A DNA stretch of 13,988 nucleotides from assembly GCA_019423795.1 (NCBI GenBank), contig JAHZAT010000027.1, positions 1-13,988 on the forward strand, written 5' to 3'. The translations under genes and the position numbers were made by a program. This DNA is from Clostridiales bacterium (GTDB lineage Bacteria > Bacillota > Clostridia > Lachnospirales > Lachnospiraceae). The notes below the pieces were generated by a model. That model had not been told where the DNA came from, did no database searches, and worked only from the letters and a program-made list of their open reading frames with translations. Position 1 is the stretch's first letter; every line of letters starts with the position of its first letter. Shown piece by piece: positions 1 through 7,455 of this stretch.

Positions 1-3
1 ACT

Positions 4-408
4 TTATGCTTTCAATCCCTTACGAACTAACGCTCTCTTAAGTGCCAACTCTGCCCTTGCAATATCAATATCTGCACTCTTAGCTTCGAGTCTCTTTCTT
101 GCTCTCTCTTCTGCTTTCTTTGCACGTTCAACATCGATATCTTCCGGCCATTCTGCGACTTCTGCCAGGATACTCATGGTTGTTTCTGTGACTTCCACGA
201 ATCCTTTTAGTAATGCCGCTTTCTTCTTGGTTCCGTCTTCTTCTGTGATCGTTAAGACTCCAGGTGCGATGATCATCGTCATCGGAATGTGTCTTGCGTA
301 GATTCCGACTTCTCCTTCGGTTGTATTTAACTCAACGAATGTGACATCTCCTGTATAAAATGAGCGTTCTGGTGTAATGACTTCTAATTTCATTGTGTTT
401 TCAGCCAT
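4..408 (-). CDS. atpC: F1F0 ATP synthase epsilon subunit
   Basis: Epsilon subunit of the F1 central stalk (134 residues, normal length). It binds gamma and the c-ring and can inhibit ATP hydrolysis. The N-terminal beta-sandwich spans roughly residues 6-88, with the family pattern LEVITPER near the start and GEVGIYARHIPM at about 32-43. A charged helical hairpin follows (about 88-134), rich in Ala, Lys, Arg and Glu. The ATG at 408 is preceded by AGGTGAT at suitable spacing. A second Met at residue 6 is possible but has no better ribosome site. It is the last gene of the atp operon, 8 bases after atpD. The window ends 3 bases past its stop codon, so any operon terminator lies outside. Confidence 0.97.
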   Translation of the reverse strand: MAENTMKLEVITPERSFYTGDVTFVELNTTEGEVGIYARHIPMTMIIAPGVLTITEEDGTKKKAALLKGFVEVTETTMSILAEVAEWPEDIDVERAKKAEERARKRLEAKSADIDIARAELALKRALVRKGLKA

Positions 409-416
409 AGGATCAC

Positions 417-1820
417 CTACTTATTTCTTGCTGCAAAACGTTCTACAACTTCTTCGATGGTTCCTGCATTCAAGAACATTCCTTCTGGAATCTCATCGTG
501 TTTTCCTTCTAAGATTTCTTTGAATCCCTGGATCGTATCGCTTAAGGATACATACTGTCCTGGTTTTCCTGTAAACTGTTCGGCTACGAAGAATGGCTGA
601 GATAAGAATCTCTGTACCTTTCTTGCGCGGTCTACGACCAGTTTCTCGTCTTCTGAAAGTTCATCCATACCTAAGATTGCAATGATATCCTGTAATTCTT
701 TGTATTTTTGCAGAATCTCCTGAACACCACGAGCTACTTTGTAATGTTCTTCTCCAACGACTTTTGGATCGAGAATTCTGGATGTTGATTCCAATGGATC
801 TACTGCTGGATAAATTCCCATCTCTGAGATCGCACGTGATAATACAGTTGTTGCATCCAGATGGGCAAACGTTGTCGCTGGTGCCGGGTCAGTTAAGTCA
901 TCGGCTGGCACATAGACTGCCTGTACGGATGTGATCGATCCATTCTTTGTGGATGTGATACGTTCCTGTAAGGCACCCATCTCTGTCTGCAGTGTTGGCT
1001 GGTAACCTACCGCACTTGGCACTCGTCCAAGTAAGGCAGATACCTCAGATCCTGCCTGTGTGAAACGGAAAATGTTGTCGATGAATAATAAGACGTCTTT
1101 TCCTCCACGATCACGGAAATCTTCTGCAATTGTAAGTCCTGTAAGACCAACTCTCATACGGGCTCCAGGTGGTTCGTTCATCTGTCCAAAGACCATGGCG
1201 GTCTTGTCGATAACACCTGATTCACTCATCTCTGTGTATAGATCATTTCCTTCACGAGTACGTTCTCCTACACCAGTGAATACAGAATATCCACCATGCT
1301 CTGTTGCGATATTTCGGATCAGCTCCTGGATCAGTACGGTTTTTCCTACTCCCGCACCACCGAACAGACCGATCTTTCCACCCTTCTGGTATGGGCATAG
1401 AAGGTCAACGACCTTGATCCCTGTTTCCAGAACTTCTGTCTCTGTAGATTGTTCTGAAAATTCCGGTGCTTTTCTGTGGATTGGTAAACGGTCGGCTCCT
1501 TCTGGTGCCGGTTTATTATCAATAGGATCTCCCAGCACGTTAAAGATTCGTCCTAAGGTTGCTTCTCCTACAGGAACGGAGATCGGTCCGCCTGTAGCCT
1601 GTGCTTCCATTCCACGGACTAATCCGTCGGTTGGTCCCATTGCGATACATCTTACGGTGTCATCACCCAGGTGCTGTGCAACTTCAACGACAAGTTTTCC
1701 GCCGTCTCTTGTCTGGATATCGATCGCATCGTTGATCTCTGGCAGGTTATCACTGCTAAACTTGATATCCAGAACCGCACCGATGACCTGTGTGATCTTT
1801 CCTGTACGATTATCTGCCAT
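417..1820 (-). CDS. atpD: F1F0 ATP synthase beta subunit (catalytic)
   Basis: Catalytic beta subunit of F1 (467 residues, normal length), which makes or hydrolyses ATP in the cytoplasm. Visible motifs are the Walker A loop GGAGVGKT at residues 154-161 (Lys160), the GERTREGND segment with catalytic Glu186 and Arg187, Walker B LLFID ending at Asp248, and the DELSEDE loop at 386-392, the site that contacts gamma and epsilon. An N-terminal beta-barrel (about 5-80) precedes the nucleotide-binding core, and a helical C-terminal domain follows. AGGAGG lies 7-8 bases before the ATG. The gene sits 32 bases after atpG and 8 before atpC. No key residue is missing, so the enzyme should be active. Confidence 0.99.
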   Translation of the reverse strand: MADNRTGKITQVIGAVLDIKFSSDNLPEINDAIDIQTRDGGKLVVEVAQHLGDDTVRCIAMGPTDGLVRGMEAQATGGPISVPVGEATLGRIFNVLGDPIDNKPAPEGADRLPIHRKAPEFSEQSTETEVLETGIKVVDLLCPYQKGGKIGLFGGAGVGKTVLIQELIRNIATEHGGYSVFTGVGERTREGNDLYTEMSESGVIDKTAMVFGQMNEPPGARMRVGLTGLTIAEDFRDRGGKDVLLFIDNIFRFTQAGSEVSALLGRVPSAVGYQPTLQTEMGALQERITSTKNGSITSVQAVYVPADDLTDPAPATTFAHLDATTVLSRAISEMGIYPAVDPLESTSRILDPKVVGEEHYKVARGVQEILQKYKELQDIIAILGMDELSEDEKLVVDRARKVQRFLSQPFFVAEQFTGKPGQYVSLSDTIQGFKEILEGKHDEIPEGMFLNAGTIEEVVERFAARNK

Positions 1821-1852
1821 GTTATTTCCTCCTGCTTCTTATATCGAGTCCA

Positions 1853-2713
1853 TCACTTCAGGGCCTCGGCTCCTGAAATGATCTCTGTTAATTCTTGTGT
1901 GATCGCTCCCTGTCTTGCTCGGTTGTATGCAAGTTCTAAGCTTGAGATCATCTCTTCTGCATTACTTGTTGCTGAATCCATTGCCTGCATTCTGGCTCCA
2001 TTCTCACTCGCTACGGATGTGACTAAGGCTCCATAGATCATGCTGCAGATATACTTTGGAATCAGTAAGGATAAAGCTTCTTCCGGCTCCGGCTCAAAAT
2101 TCATTGGAGCCTTGCTTTCTTTTTCTTCTTCCTTACTTTCTATATTGCTCTCAATCGGAAGTAATTTTACAAGTTTTGGTTCATGAACCACGGTATTTTT
2201 AAAATCTGTGTATGCCAGATAGATCTCACCGATCTCTCCATCTTCAAAAGCTTTTAGAAGTTTCTCTCCTAAGATTCTGGCATCATCATAGACTGGCTCG
2301 TTGATCATCTCTGAATCATCGGAAACGATCTCATACCCACGATGTTTTAACGTATCCATCGCTTTGTGTCCTACCGCATAGATCATGATATCTTCTTTGT
2401 TCATACCGCTGTCCCGGATCAGTTTCACGATATTGTTATTATATCCTCCTGCTAATCCACGGTTGGATGAAATGGTAATGATCCCTTTCTTTGTGGAACC
2501 ATTTTCCTGTAAATACGGATGATTGATATTACCTGCCTTGGCAAGGATCGAGCTTACTGTCTCATACATCTTATTAAAGTATGCTTTGGACTCGTCTGCT
2601 CTCTGCTTTGCTCTCTGCAGTTTTACCGTGGATACCAGTTTCATCGCTTTTGTAATCTGTCCGGTACTTTCGACGCTGGCTTTTCGTCTTTTAATATCAA
2701 TTATTGATGCCAT
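1853..2713 (-). CDS. atpG: F1F0 ATP synthase gamma subunit
   Basis: Gamma subunit, the rotating central shaft of F1 (286 residues). The N-terminal coiled-coil helix begins with the family pattern IKRRKASVESTGQITKAMKLV at about residues 7-27. The C-terminal helix contains ENGARMQAMDSATSNAEEMI and RARQGAITQELTEIISGAEAL, the most conserved part of the family. The Rossmann-like middle domain carries a charged, Glu-rich stretch around residues 188-208, where gamma subunits vary in length. The start ATG has AAGGTGAT upstream. It lies 11 bases after atpA and 32 before atpD. Confidence 0.98.
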   Translation of the reverse strand: MASIIDIKRRKASVESTGQITKAMKLVSTVKLQRAKQRADESKAYFNKMYETVSSILAKAGNINHPYLQENGSTKKGIITISSNRGLAGGYNNNIVKLIRDSGMNKEDIMIYAVGHKAMDTLKHRGYEIVSDDSEMINEPVYDDARILGEKLLKAFEDGEIGEIYLAYTDFKNTVVHEPKLVKLLPIESNIESKEEEKESKAPMNFEPEPEEALSLLIPKYICSMIYGALVTSVASENGARMQAMDSATSNAEEMISSLELAYNRARQGAITQELTEIISGAEALK

Positions 2714-2724
2714 GACAGATCACC

Positions 2725-4233
2725 TTACTTTCTAAATGATTCTTTTGCTTCATTGATCGCTTTGATCAGTTTCTCTTCGGTCGCATCATCCATGACTTTC
2801 GTCTCGGCAATGCTTGTAAAGATCTCTGGATATTTTGTATCAATCAGTTCAAATAATTCTTTCTGGAAATCAAGAATCTGATCTACTGGCAGGTCTAAGA
2901 GATGTTTCTTGACTGCTGCATAAATGATCGCAACCTGTTTCTCAACTGGTAATGGCTGATACTGTGGCTGTTTTAAGATCTCTCTGATTCTCTCACCCTG
3001 ATCTAATCGTTCTTTTGTATCATCGTCAAGCTCTGATCCAAACTGGGCAAATGCTGCCAGTTCTCGATACTGTGCAAGGTCTGTACGAATTGGTCCTGCA
3101 ATCTTCTTCATTGCCTTGATCTGTGCAGATCCTCCAACTCGTGATACAGAAAGTCCGGCATTGATCGCTGGTCTGAAACCTGCATTAAACATCTCTGTTT
3201 CCAGATAGATCTGTCCATCTGTGATGGAAATAACGTTGGTTGGAATGTATGCAGATACATCACCTGCCTGAGTCTCGATGATCGGAAGGGCTGTTAATGA
3301 TCCTCCACCTAATTCATCAGATAATCTGGCTGCACGCTCTAAAAGTCTTGAATGTAAATAGAATACATCTCCAGGATAAGCTTCACGTCCAGGTGGTCTG
3401 CGAAGAAGTAAGGAAAGTGTACGGTATGCAGTTGCATGTTTGCTTAAATCATCATATACAACTAATACATCTTCTCCTCTCTCCATCCATTCTTCACCGA
3501 TCGCACATCCTGCGTATGGTGCGATATACTGAAGCGGTGCTAATTCACTAGCTGTAGATGCTACGATCGTTGTATAATCCATCGCACCAAACTCTTCTAA
3601 TGTCTTAACGATATTAGCAACTGTGGATGCTTTCTGACCGATTGCCACATAAATACAGTGAACGCCCTGTCCTTTCTGATTAATGATCGTATCGATCGCG
3701 ATTGCTGTCTTACCTGTCTGACGATCTCCGATGATCAGCTCACGCTGTCCTCTTCCGATCGGTACCATCGCATCGATCGCTTTGATTCCTGTCTGAATCG
3801 GAGTATCTACGGATTTTCTTGAGATAACTCCTGACGCAACTCTTTCAATTGGACGATATTTATCTGTCTCGATCGGACCTTTATTGTCAATTGGCTGTCC
3901 TAAGGAGTTTACGACACGTCCTGTCAGTTGATCTCCAACCGGCACTTCTACCACGCGGCCCGTTGTCTTGACAATATCGCCTTCGTTAATATTTCTACGG
4001 TCACCTAAGAGAACTGCACCTACGTTGTCCTCTTCTAAGTTTAATACCATTCCATAGACTTCTCCCGGAAATTCGAGCAGTTCTCCCTGCATCGCTTTCT
4101 CAAGTCCATGGATTCTGGCGATTCCGTCAGCAACCTGTATTACCGTTCCAATATCAGAGGTTTCAAGCTTTGTTGAATATTGTTTGATCTGTTCTTTGAT
4201 AACTGAACTGATCTCTTCTGGTCTTAAATTCAT
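2725..4233 (-). CDS. atpA: F1F0 ATP synthase alpha subunit
   Basis: Non-catalytic nucleotide-binding alpha subunit of F1 (502 residues, normal length). The Walker A loop GDRQTGKT is at residues 169-176. The arginine finger is Arg365 in VSRVGG, equivalent to the E. coli alpha residue that reaches into the beta catalytic site. The N-terminal segment (RPEEISSVIKEQI) fits the part that binds the delta subunit at the top of F1. The ribosome site AGGAGG stands about 12 bases before the ATG, a rather long spacer for this operon. It lies 21 bases after atpH and 11 before atpG. Confidence 0.99.
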   Translation of the reverse strand: MNLRPEEISSVIKEQIKQYSTKLETSDIGTVIQVADGIARIHGLEKAMQGELLEFPGEVYGMVLNLEEDNVGAVLLGDRRNINEGDIVKTTGRVVEVPVGDQLTGRVVNSLGQPIDNKGPIETDKYRPIERVASGVISRKSVDTPIQTGIKAIDAMVPIGRGQRELIIGDRQTGKTAIAIDTIINQKGQGVHCIYVAIGQKASTVANIVKTLEEFGAMDYTTIVASTASELAPLQYIAPYAGCAIGEEWMERGEDVLVVYDDLSKHATAYRTLSLLLRRPPGREAYPGDVFYLHSRLLERAARLSDELGGGSLTALPIIETQAGDVSAYIPTNVISITDGQIYLETEMFNAGFRPAINAGLSVSRVGGSAQIKAMKKIAGPIRTDLAQYRELAAFAQFGSELDDDTKERLDQGERIREILKQPQYQPLPVEKQVAIIYAAVKKHLLDLPVDQILDFQKELFELIDTKYPEIFTSIAETKVMDDATEEKLIKAINEAKESFRK

Positions 4234-4254
4234 GGGGCTTATCTTCCTCCTGTT

Positions 4255-4800
4255 CTATAGTTGTATTTGTGACAGATATCTTCCCATCGAATCAAGCTTT
4301 GTACGAATGGAATTATCCACAATCCGATCATCCATACGAAGGATCAATCCACCGATGATGTCTTTATCTGTCTCATAAGTCACCTCTAACTTCTGATATT
4401 CTGAAGAAGCAATGACTTTCTTTAAGATCTTGTCTTTTTGTTCTTGTGACAGCGGCATTGCTGACGTTACATGTAGGGCTCCGATTCCTAACTGACGTTT
4501 GATATTCGAAATGATGTAAGTAAAGATTCCATCAAATTCTTTAAAACGTCCTTTCTTGATGATGATCATCAAAAATCCTGTCATATCATCAGAAACCCGG
4601 CCATCAAAAACGTTCTTTGCTGCCTCCATCTTCTCTTCTTTTGTGATCTGGGGATGATTTAGGAAATTCACGAAATCTGTGTTGGAATCTAAGATTTCTT
4701 TGACAGCTTTCGCCTCTTCCAAAGCTTCTAAAAGATCGTCCTCATCTGTTTTCACAGAAATATAGGCATCCCCGTAAATCTTATCTACTCTTGAAGCCAT
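4255..4800 (-). CDS. atpH: F1F0 ATP synthase delta subunit
   Basis: Delta subunit of the peripheral stalk (181 residues), linking the top of F1 to subunit b. The N-terminal six-helix region covers about residues 1-105, with the family-like stretch VNFLNHPQITKEEKM at about 43-57. The C-terminal end carries the OSCP-family pattern EVTYETDKDIIGGLILRMDDRIVDNSIRTKL at about 139-169. No membrane segments. Its start overlaps the end of atpF by 16 bases, and its ribosome site (GGTGAT) lies within atpF, which suggests translational coupling. Identification rests on this C-terminal motif and on position between atpF and atpA. Confidence 0.97.
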   Translation of the reverse strand: MASRVDKIYGDAYISVKTDEDDLLEALEEAKAVKEILDSNTDFVNFLNHPQITKEEKMEAAKNVFDGRVSDDMTGFLMIIIKKGRFKEFDGIFTYIISNIKRQLGIGALHVTSAMPLSQEQKDKILKKVIASSEYQKLEVTYETDKDIIGGLILRMDDRIVDNSIRTKLDSMGRYLSQIQL

Positions 4801-5306
4801 GTCTTATCACCCATTTCCTGTAAGGTCTGATCAACGAAAGCATTCTGGTCTTTCTCGTCCATCTGGTTCTGGATGAATTTGCCAGCCATTAAGACTGCCA
4901 TCTTGACCATCTCCTGCTTCATCTGATCCTGTGCATTGATTCTTGCAAGCTCTGCCTCATGATTCGCACTTTCTATGATCCTTGCAGCTTCTTCTTTCGC
5001 TCCTGCAACGATCTCTTCCTCTCTCTTCAGTGCTTTCTTTCTGGCCTGTGCCATTAGGGCATCTGCTTCTTTTTCAACATTTTTTAGTTTATGATCGTAT
5101 TCGGCTTTTAACTTTGCAGCTTCTGCCTGATCGGCTGCTGCCTGATCGATCTCATTTGCAATTCTGTTCTTACGGTCTTCTAAGATCTTACGAACCGGTT
5201 CAAACAAAATATAGGAAAGCAGTGCAAACATGATGAACACTGCGATTCCCTGCATAATCACATCAAAGCCAAGCTGAATATCTAATCCAAATATTCTTCC
5301 GTCCAC
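4785..5306 (-). CDS. atpF: F1F0 ATP synthase subunit b
   Basis: Subunit b of the peripheral stalk (173 residues). One N-terminal membrane helix at about residues 14-35 is followed by a long charged helix (about 37-140) rich in Ala, Lys, Glu and Arg that dimerises and reaches up to F1. Only one b gene is present, so a b2 homodimer is expected rather than a b/b' pair. The start is a GTG at 5306, supported by GGGAGG seven bases upstream; no ATG lies near it in frame. Its end overlaps atpH by 16 bases. Confidence 0.97.
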   Translation of the reverse strand: MDGRIFGLDIQLGFDVIMQGIAVFIMFALLSYILFEPVRKILEDRKNRIANEIDQAAADQAEAAKLKAEYDHKLKNVEKEADALMAQARKKALKREEEIVAGAKEEAARIIESANHEAELARINAQDQMKQEMVKMAVLMAGKFIQNQMDEKDQNAFVDQTLQEMGDKTWLQE

Positions 5307-5333
5307 GCCTTGGCCTCCCTTCGGCTTGTTTTA

Positions 5334-5597
5334 TTAAAGTTTTGCAAACAGTGGATTTGCATATAATAAGATCAAACCAATAACCAGACCATAAAGACCT
5401 GTTGTCTCTGCTACCGCCTGTCCAAGAAGCATGGTAGATGTGATATCACCTTTGGCTCCTGGATTACGTCCTACTGCTGCTGCACCCTGTCCTGCTGCGT
5501 ATCCCTGTCCAATACCAGGTCCGATACCTGCGATCAGTGCCAGTCCTGCTCCGATTGCAGAACACCCTAATACAAATGCTTCACTTGAAATATTCAT
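5334..5597 (-). CDS. atpE: F1F0 ATP synthase subunit c (predicted Na+-binding)
   Basis: Subunit c of the rotor ring (87 residues, two membrane helices joined by the polar loop around Arg44-Asn45-Pro46). The ion-carrying acid is Glu64. Around it stand Gln31, Val62, Thr65, Thr66 and Tyr69. These are the positions that coordinate Na+ in the Ilyobacter tartaricus ring (Gln32, Val63, Glu65, Ser66, Thr67, Tyr70), with Thr in place of Ser66. What is seen is the motif; that this ATPase uses Na+ is inferred from the family. AGGAGG lies 8 bases before the ATG. The gene sits 52 bases after atpB and 27 before atpF. Confidence 0.98.
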   Translation of the reverse strand: MNISSEAFVLGCSAIGAGLALIAGIGPGIGQGYAAGQGAAAVGRNPGAKGDITSTMLLGQAVAETTGLYGLVIGLILLYANPLFAKL

Positions 5598-5649
5598 AGT
5601 TTTTTCCTCCTGAACTACATGTTAAAGTTTCCCATCTTGATAGATAATG

Positions 5650-6381
5650 TTAAGCTTCCCGCTTATCTGTGATAAATGTCATTGTCAGCATCGCAAATAC
5701 AAATGTCTGGATCGCTCCTGAAAACAGATCAAAGTACATATGCAAGAATGCTGGAATACCTAGCTGCGCAAGCCATGGCAGCAATCCGTACCACAATGCC
5801 ATCATGATCGTACCCGCCATAATATTTCCAAACAAACGAAGAGACATAGAAAGCGGTGTCGCAAACTCTCCGATCAGGTTAATTGGAAATAAGATTGGGA
5901 TTGGTTTGAAAAGATCGGTAAATACATGTAATTTACTCGTCTTAAATGCACTGTACTGGATCAGTACAAATGTGATCAACGCTAATGCAAGCGTCGTTCC
6001 ATAGTCCGCTGTCGGTGGTCTTAAGCCAAATAATCCCGATGTATTGGAGAAAAAGATAAAGACCATGATCGTTCCAATGTAATTTACAAATGGACGCCAA
6101 TGTCTTCCCATATTTCCCTTGACCAGATTATCAAGCATCTCTACGACCATCTCCACAAAATTCTGAAGTCCTGATGGCTTCTCATCTCCGTGAAGAACTG
6201 CATGTCTTGCGATCAGTGCTAATACAATGATAAATACCATAACGATCAGCGTCGTCACATGCGTTGTCGTGATCCAGACTTTATGCCCGAAAAATTTCAG
6301 CGGAATCAGCCCGTGCACCATAAAGTCAACGTCATCACCGGATGATGCTGCCAACATCATGGGGGCATTCATAATTCCCAT
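5650..6381 (-). CDS. atpB: F1F0 ATP synthase subunit a
   Basis: Subunit a, the membrane stator that forms the ion half-channels (243 residues, five to six helices). The essential arginine is Arg182 in SLRLFGN, and the flanking pattern INLIGEFATPLSMSLRLFGNIMAG is typical of the family. Asn113-Thr-Ser-Gly at about 113-116 and the C-terminal helix around 215-238 also fit. The start at 6381 is chosen because AAGGAGG lies seven bases upstream; Met4, Met8 and Met9 are alternatives without their own ribosome sites. It lies 83 bases after atpI. Confidence 0.98.
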   Translation of the reverse strand: MGIMNAPMMLAASSGDDVDFMVHGLIPLKFFGHKVWITTTHVTTLIVMVFIIVLALIARHAVLHGDEKPSGLQNFVEMVVEMLDNLVKGNMGRHWRPFVNYIGTIMVFIFFSNTSGLFGLRPPTADYGTTLALALITFVLIQYSAFKTSKLHVFTDLFKPIPILFPINLIGEFATPLSMSLRLFGNIMAGTIMMALWYGLLPWLAQLGIPAFLHMYFDLFSGAIQTFVFAMLTMTFITDKREA

Positions 6382-6464
6382 GGCACAACCTCCTTTTTAT
6401 TATATTTTCCCTTTCTCCGATTTTCTCTTTCTCCATGTTAGAAACCCGGAAAATGTGATTCACG

Positions 6465-6869
6465 TTATTCTTGTAAAACTCTGCGCGTGATATGCTCGTG
6501 GATCGGTTTTTGTAAAAATGCTGCAAACTTACTGCTTAAGAATCCAACCAATGCAGCAATAAAAGCACTCATACTAAGTTTGATCATCACGTATAAAATA
6601 ACCAATGTCGCTACATATCTTATCAACGCACTCTTGATCATATTCCGGCTTGCCTGATGAGTATCCATCTGTACAGACTTCTGGATGCTTACCATCATCG
6701 TTGTGATCATCACGAGAGCAAAGATCGTTCCCACAATAGCTCCGATCAGATATCTTAGATCACCTCTGGTTATTATCATACCCAAAATCGCAGATAACAC
6801 TCCGCACAAAAGAATTCCGATCACAAGATCCAGGTATGTCTCGTCTAGCTGTCTTAATTTATCTCTCAT
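6465..6869 (-). CDS. atpI: ATP synthase subunit I (AtpI-like assembly protein)
   Basis: Small membrane protein (134 residues) with four predicted membrane helices at about 13-33, 39-61, 80-97 and 98-118, and a basic C-terminal tail. It matches the AtpI / ATP synthase I group by size, topology and position directly upstream of atpB. Members of this group help assemble the c-ring, and in Bacillus they have been linked with magnesium uptake together with AtpZ. The start overlaps the end of the previous gene by 11 bases, with GGAGG six bases upstream inside that gene, so translation is probably coupled. Sequence conservation in this family is low, so the call leans on context. Confidence 0.82.
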   Translation of the reverse strand: MRDKLRQLDETYLDLVIGILLCGVLSAILGMIITRGDLRYLIGAIVGTIFALVMITTMMVSIQKSVQMDTHQASRNMIKSALIRYVATLVILYVMIKLSMSAFIAALVGFLSSKFAAFLQKPIHEHITRRVLQE

Positions 6870-7095
6870 CTTTATCCTCCATATCTTCCTGTTCCAGTAT
6901 ATTGTGAATCAGAGAATATACTCCTCTGATTCCTCCCATAATACCAAGAATCAGAAAAAGAAGAAATAGATTTGTGGAAAAATGTTTATCAATCCACATT
7001 CCGATCGCCATGCATAAAAAAACAGAAGTCAACATCGTAATTCCTATCTGAGTCACCAATGACAACATCTTGATCACTGGTCCATACTTATGCAT
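6859..7095 (-). CDS. atpZ: AtpZ/AtpI-family small membrane protein
   Basis: First gene of the atp operon: 78 residues with two predicted membrane helices (about 10-33 and 42-64) joined by a short loop containing Gly-Met-Trp-Ile-Asp-Lys (31-36), and a very acidic tail. This is the usual form of the AtpZ/AtpQ family found ahead of atpI and atpB in Firmicutes. I place the start at 7095 because AAGGAGG lies eight bases upstream. The open frame continues upstream to 7197, but that part is Lys- and Phe-rich, has no ribosome site, and would overlap the likely promoter. The family role (assembly or divalent-cation transport) is not settled. Confidence 0.78.
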   Translation of the reverse strand: MHKYGPVIKMLSLVTQIGITMLTSVFLCMAIGMWIDKHFSTNLFLLFLILGIMGGIRGVYSLIHNILEQEDMEDKDER

Positions 7096-7135
7096 AGATA
7101 TTTCCTCCTTCTTGCGAAATCTTTTTACAAAGAGT

Positions 7136-7164
7136 ATTATAACATTTTTTACAAATGCAAACCA
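7136..7164 (-). promoter_or_regulatory. Probable atp operon promoter (extended -10)
   Basis: On the minus strand TGTTATAAT runs from 7144 to 7136: a perfect TATAAT with the TG of an extended -10. The -35 position at 17-base spacing (7164-7159) is weak (TGGTTT), as is common when the extended -10 is present. Transcription would begin near 7129, giving a leader of about 35 bases before the atpZ ATG. The site supports the internal start chosen for atpZ. Confidence 0.55.
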
Positions 7165-7203
7165 CCATATTTTTTGTTTCTTATTTATTTTTACCAAAAA
7201 TAA

Positions 7204-7239
7204 CCAGAAAAATTGAATTTTTCATCAATTTTTCTCTGG
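7204..7239. promoter_or_regulatory. AT-rich hairpin in the atp/pucR divergent control region
   Basis: AGAAAAATTGA (7206-7216) is repeated inverted as TCAATTTTTCT (7225-7235), a perfect 11-bp dyad with an 8-base loop. CCAG/CTGG (7204-7207 and 7236-7239) can add four pairs if two bases bulge. It lies about 60 bases upstream of the atp -10 and ahead of the plus-strand regulator. It lacks the GC stem of an intrinsic terminator, so an operator or supercoiling-sensitive element is as likely. The rest of the 360-base gap (7096-7455) is T-tract-rich (runs at 7265-7271, 7278-7284, 7287-7291, 7310-7315), which may bend the DNA. I see no gene in it. Confidence 0.4.
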
Positions 7240-7357
7240 TTTCTTCTTATTAAATAGTTATTTATTTTTTTGAATAATTTTTTTCATTTTTGTGTGATCA
7301 TTCCACCAATTTTTTATTAGTTTCCTATATTCTTTTATCACAATTTTCCTTTGATTC

Positions 7358-7397
7358 TTTGTGTTCATTGCACAAATGGTATCAAACATGATAAACT
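7358..7397 (+). promoter_or_regulatory. Candidate promoter and operator dyad of the PucR-family gene
   Basis: TTTGTG (7358-7363) and CACAAA (7371-7376) form a perfect dyad with a 7-base centre. It overlaps a possible -35 TTGCAC (7368-7373), followed by TAAACT (7392-7397) as a poor -10 at 18-base spacing. Transcription would begin near 7404, about 50 bases before the ATG. A dyad over the -35 of a regulator gene is what self-repression would look like, but the hexamers are weak and this is tentative. Confidence 0.3.
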
Positions 7398-7455
7398 AGC
7401 TTTACACGACAAAAATATTCTGACTAAATTTTTATTTTCAAAGGAAACGTTAATT

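Noticed and set aside
1060..1881. Long open frame on the plus strand opposite atpD
   Set aside because: It lies wholly antisense to a highly conserved gene, lacks a ribosome site and has Ser/Pro/Arg-rich composition typical of a shadow frame.
6399..6404. Perfect TATAAT on the minus strand before atpB
   Set aside because: It stands only a few bases before the atpB ribosome site, so transcripts would begin inside it, and no -35 is visible in the purine-rich stretch upstream.
7096..7197. N-terminal extension of atpZ to 7197
   Set aside because: The added 34 residues are Lys/Phe-rich, have no ribosome site, and would cover the extended -10 promoter; the ATG at 7095 has a strong ribosome site.
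7351..7455. TTG start at 7351 for the PucR-family gene
   Set aside because: PucR domains begin with a segment like PLTLNELY, which immediately follows the ATG at 7456 preceded by AAGGA; the upstream residues show no family similarity.
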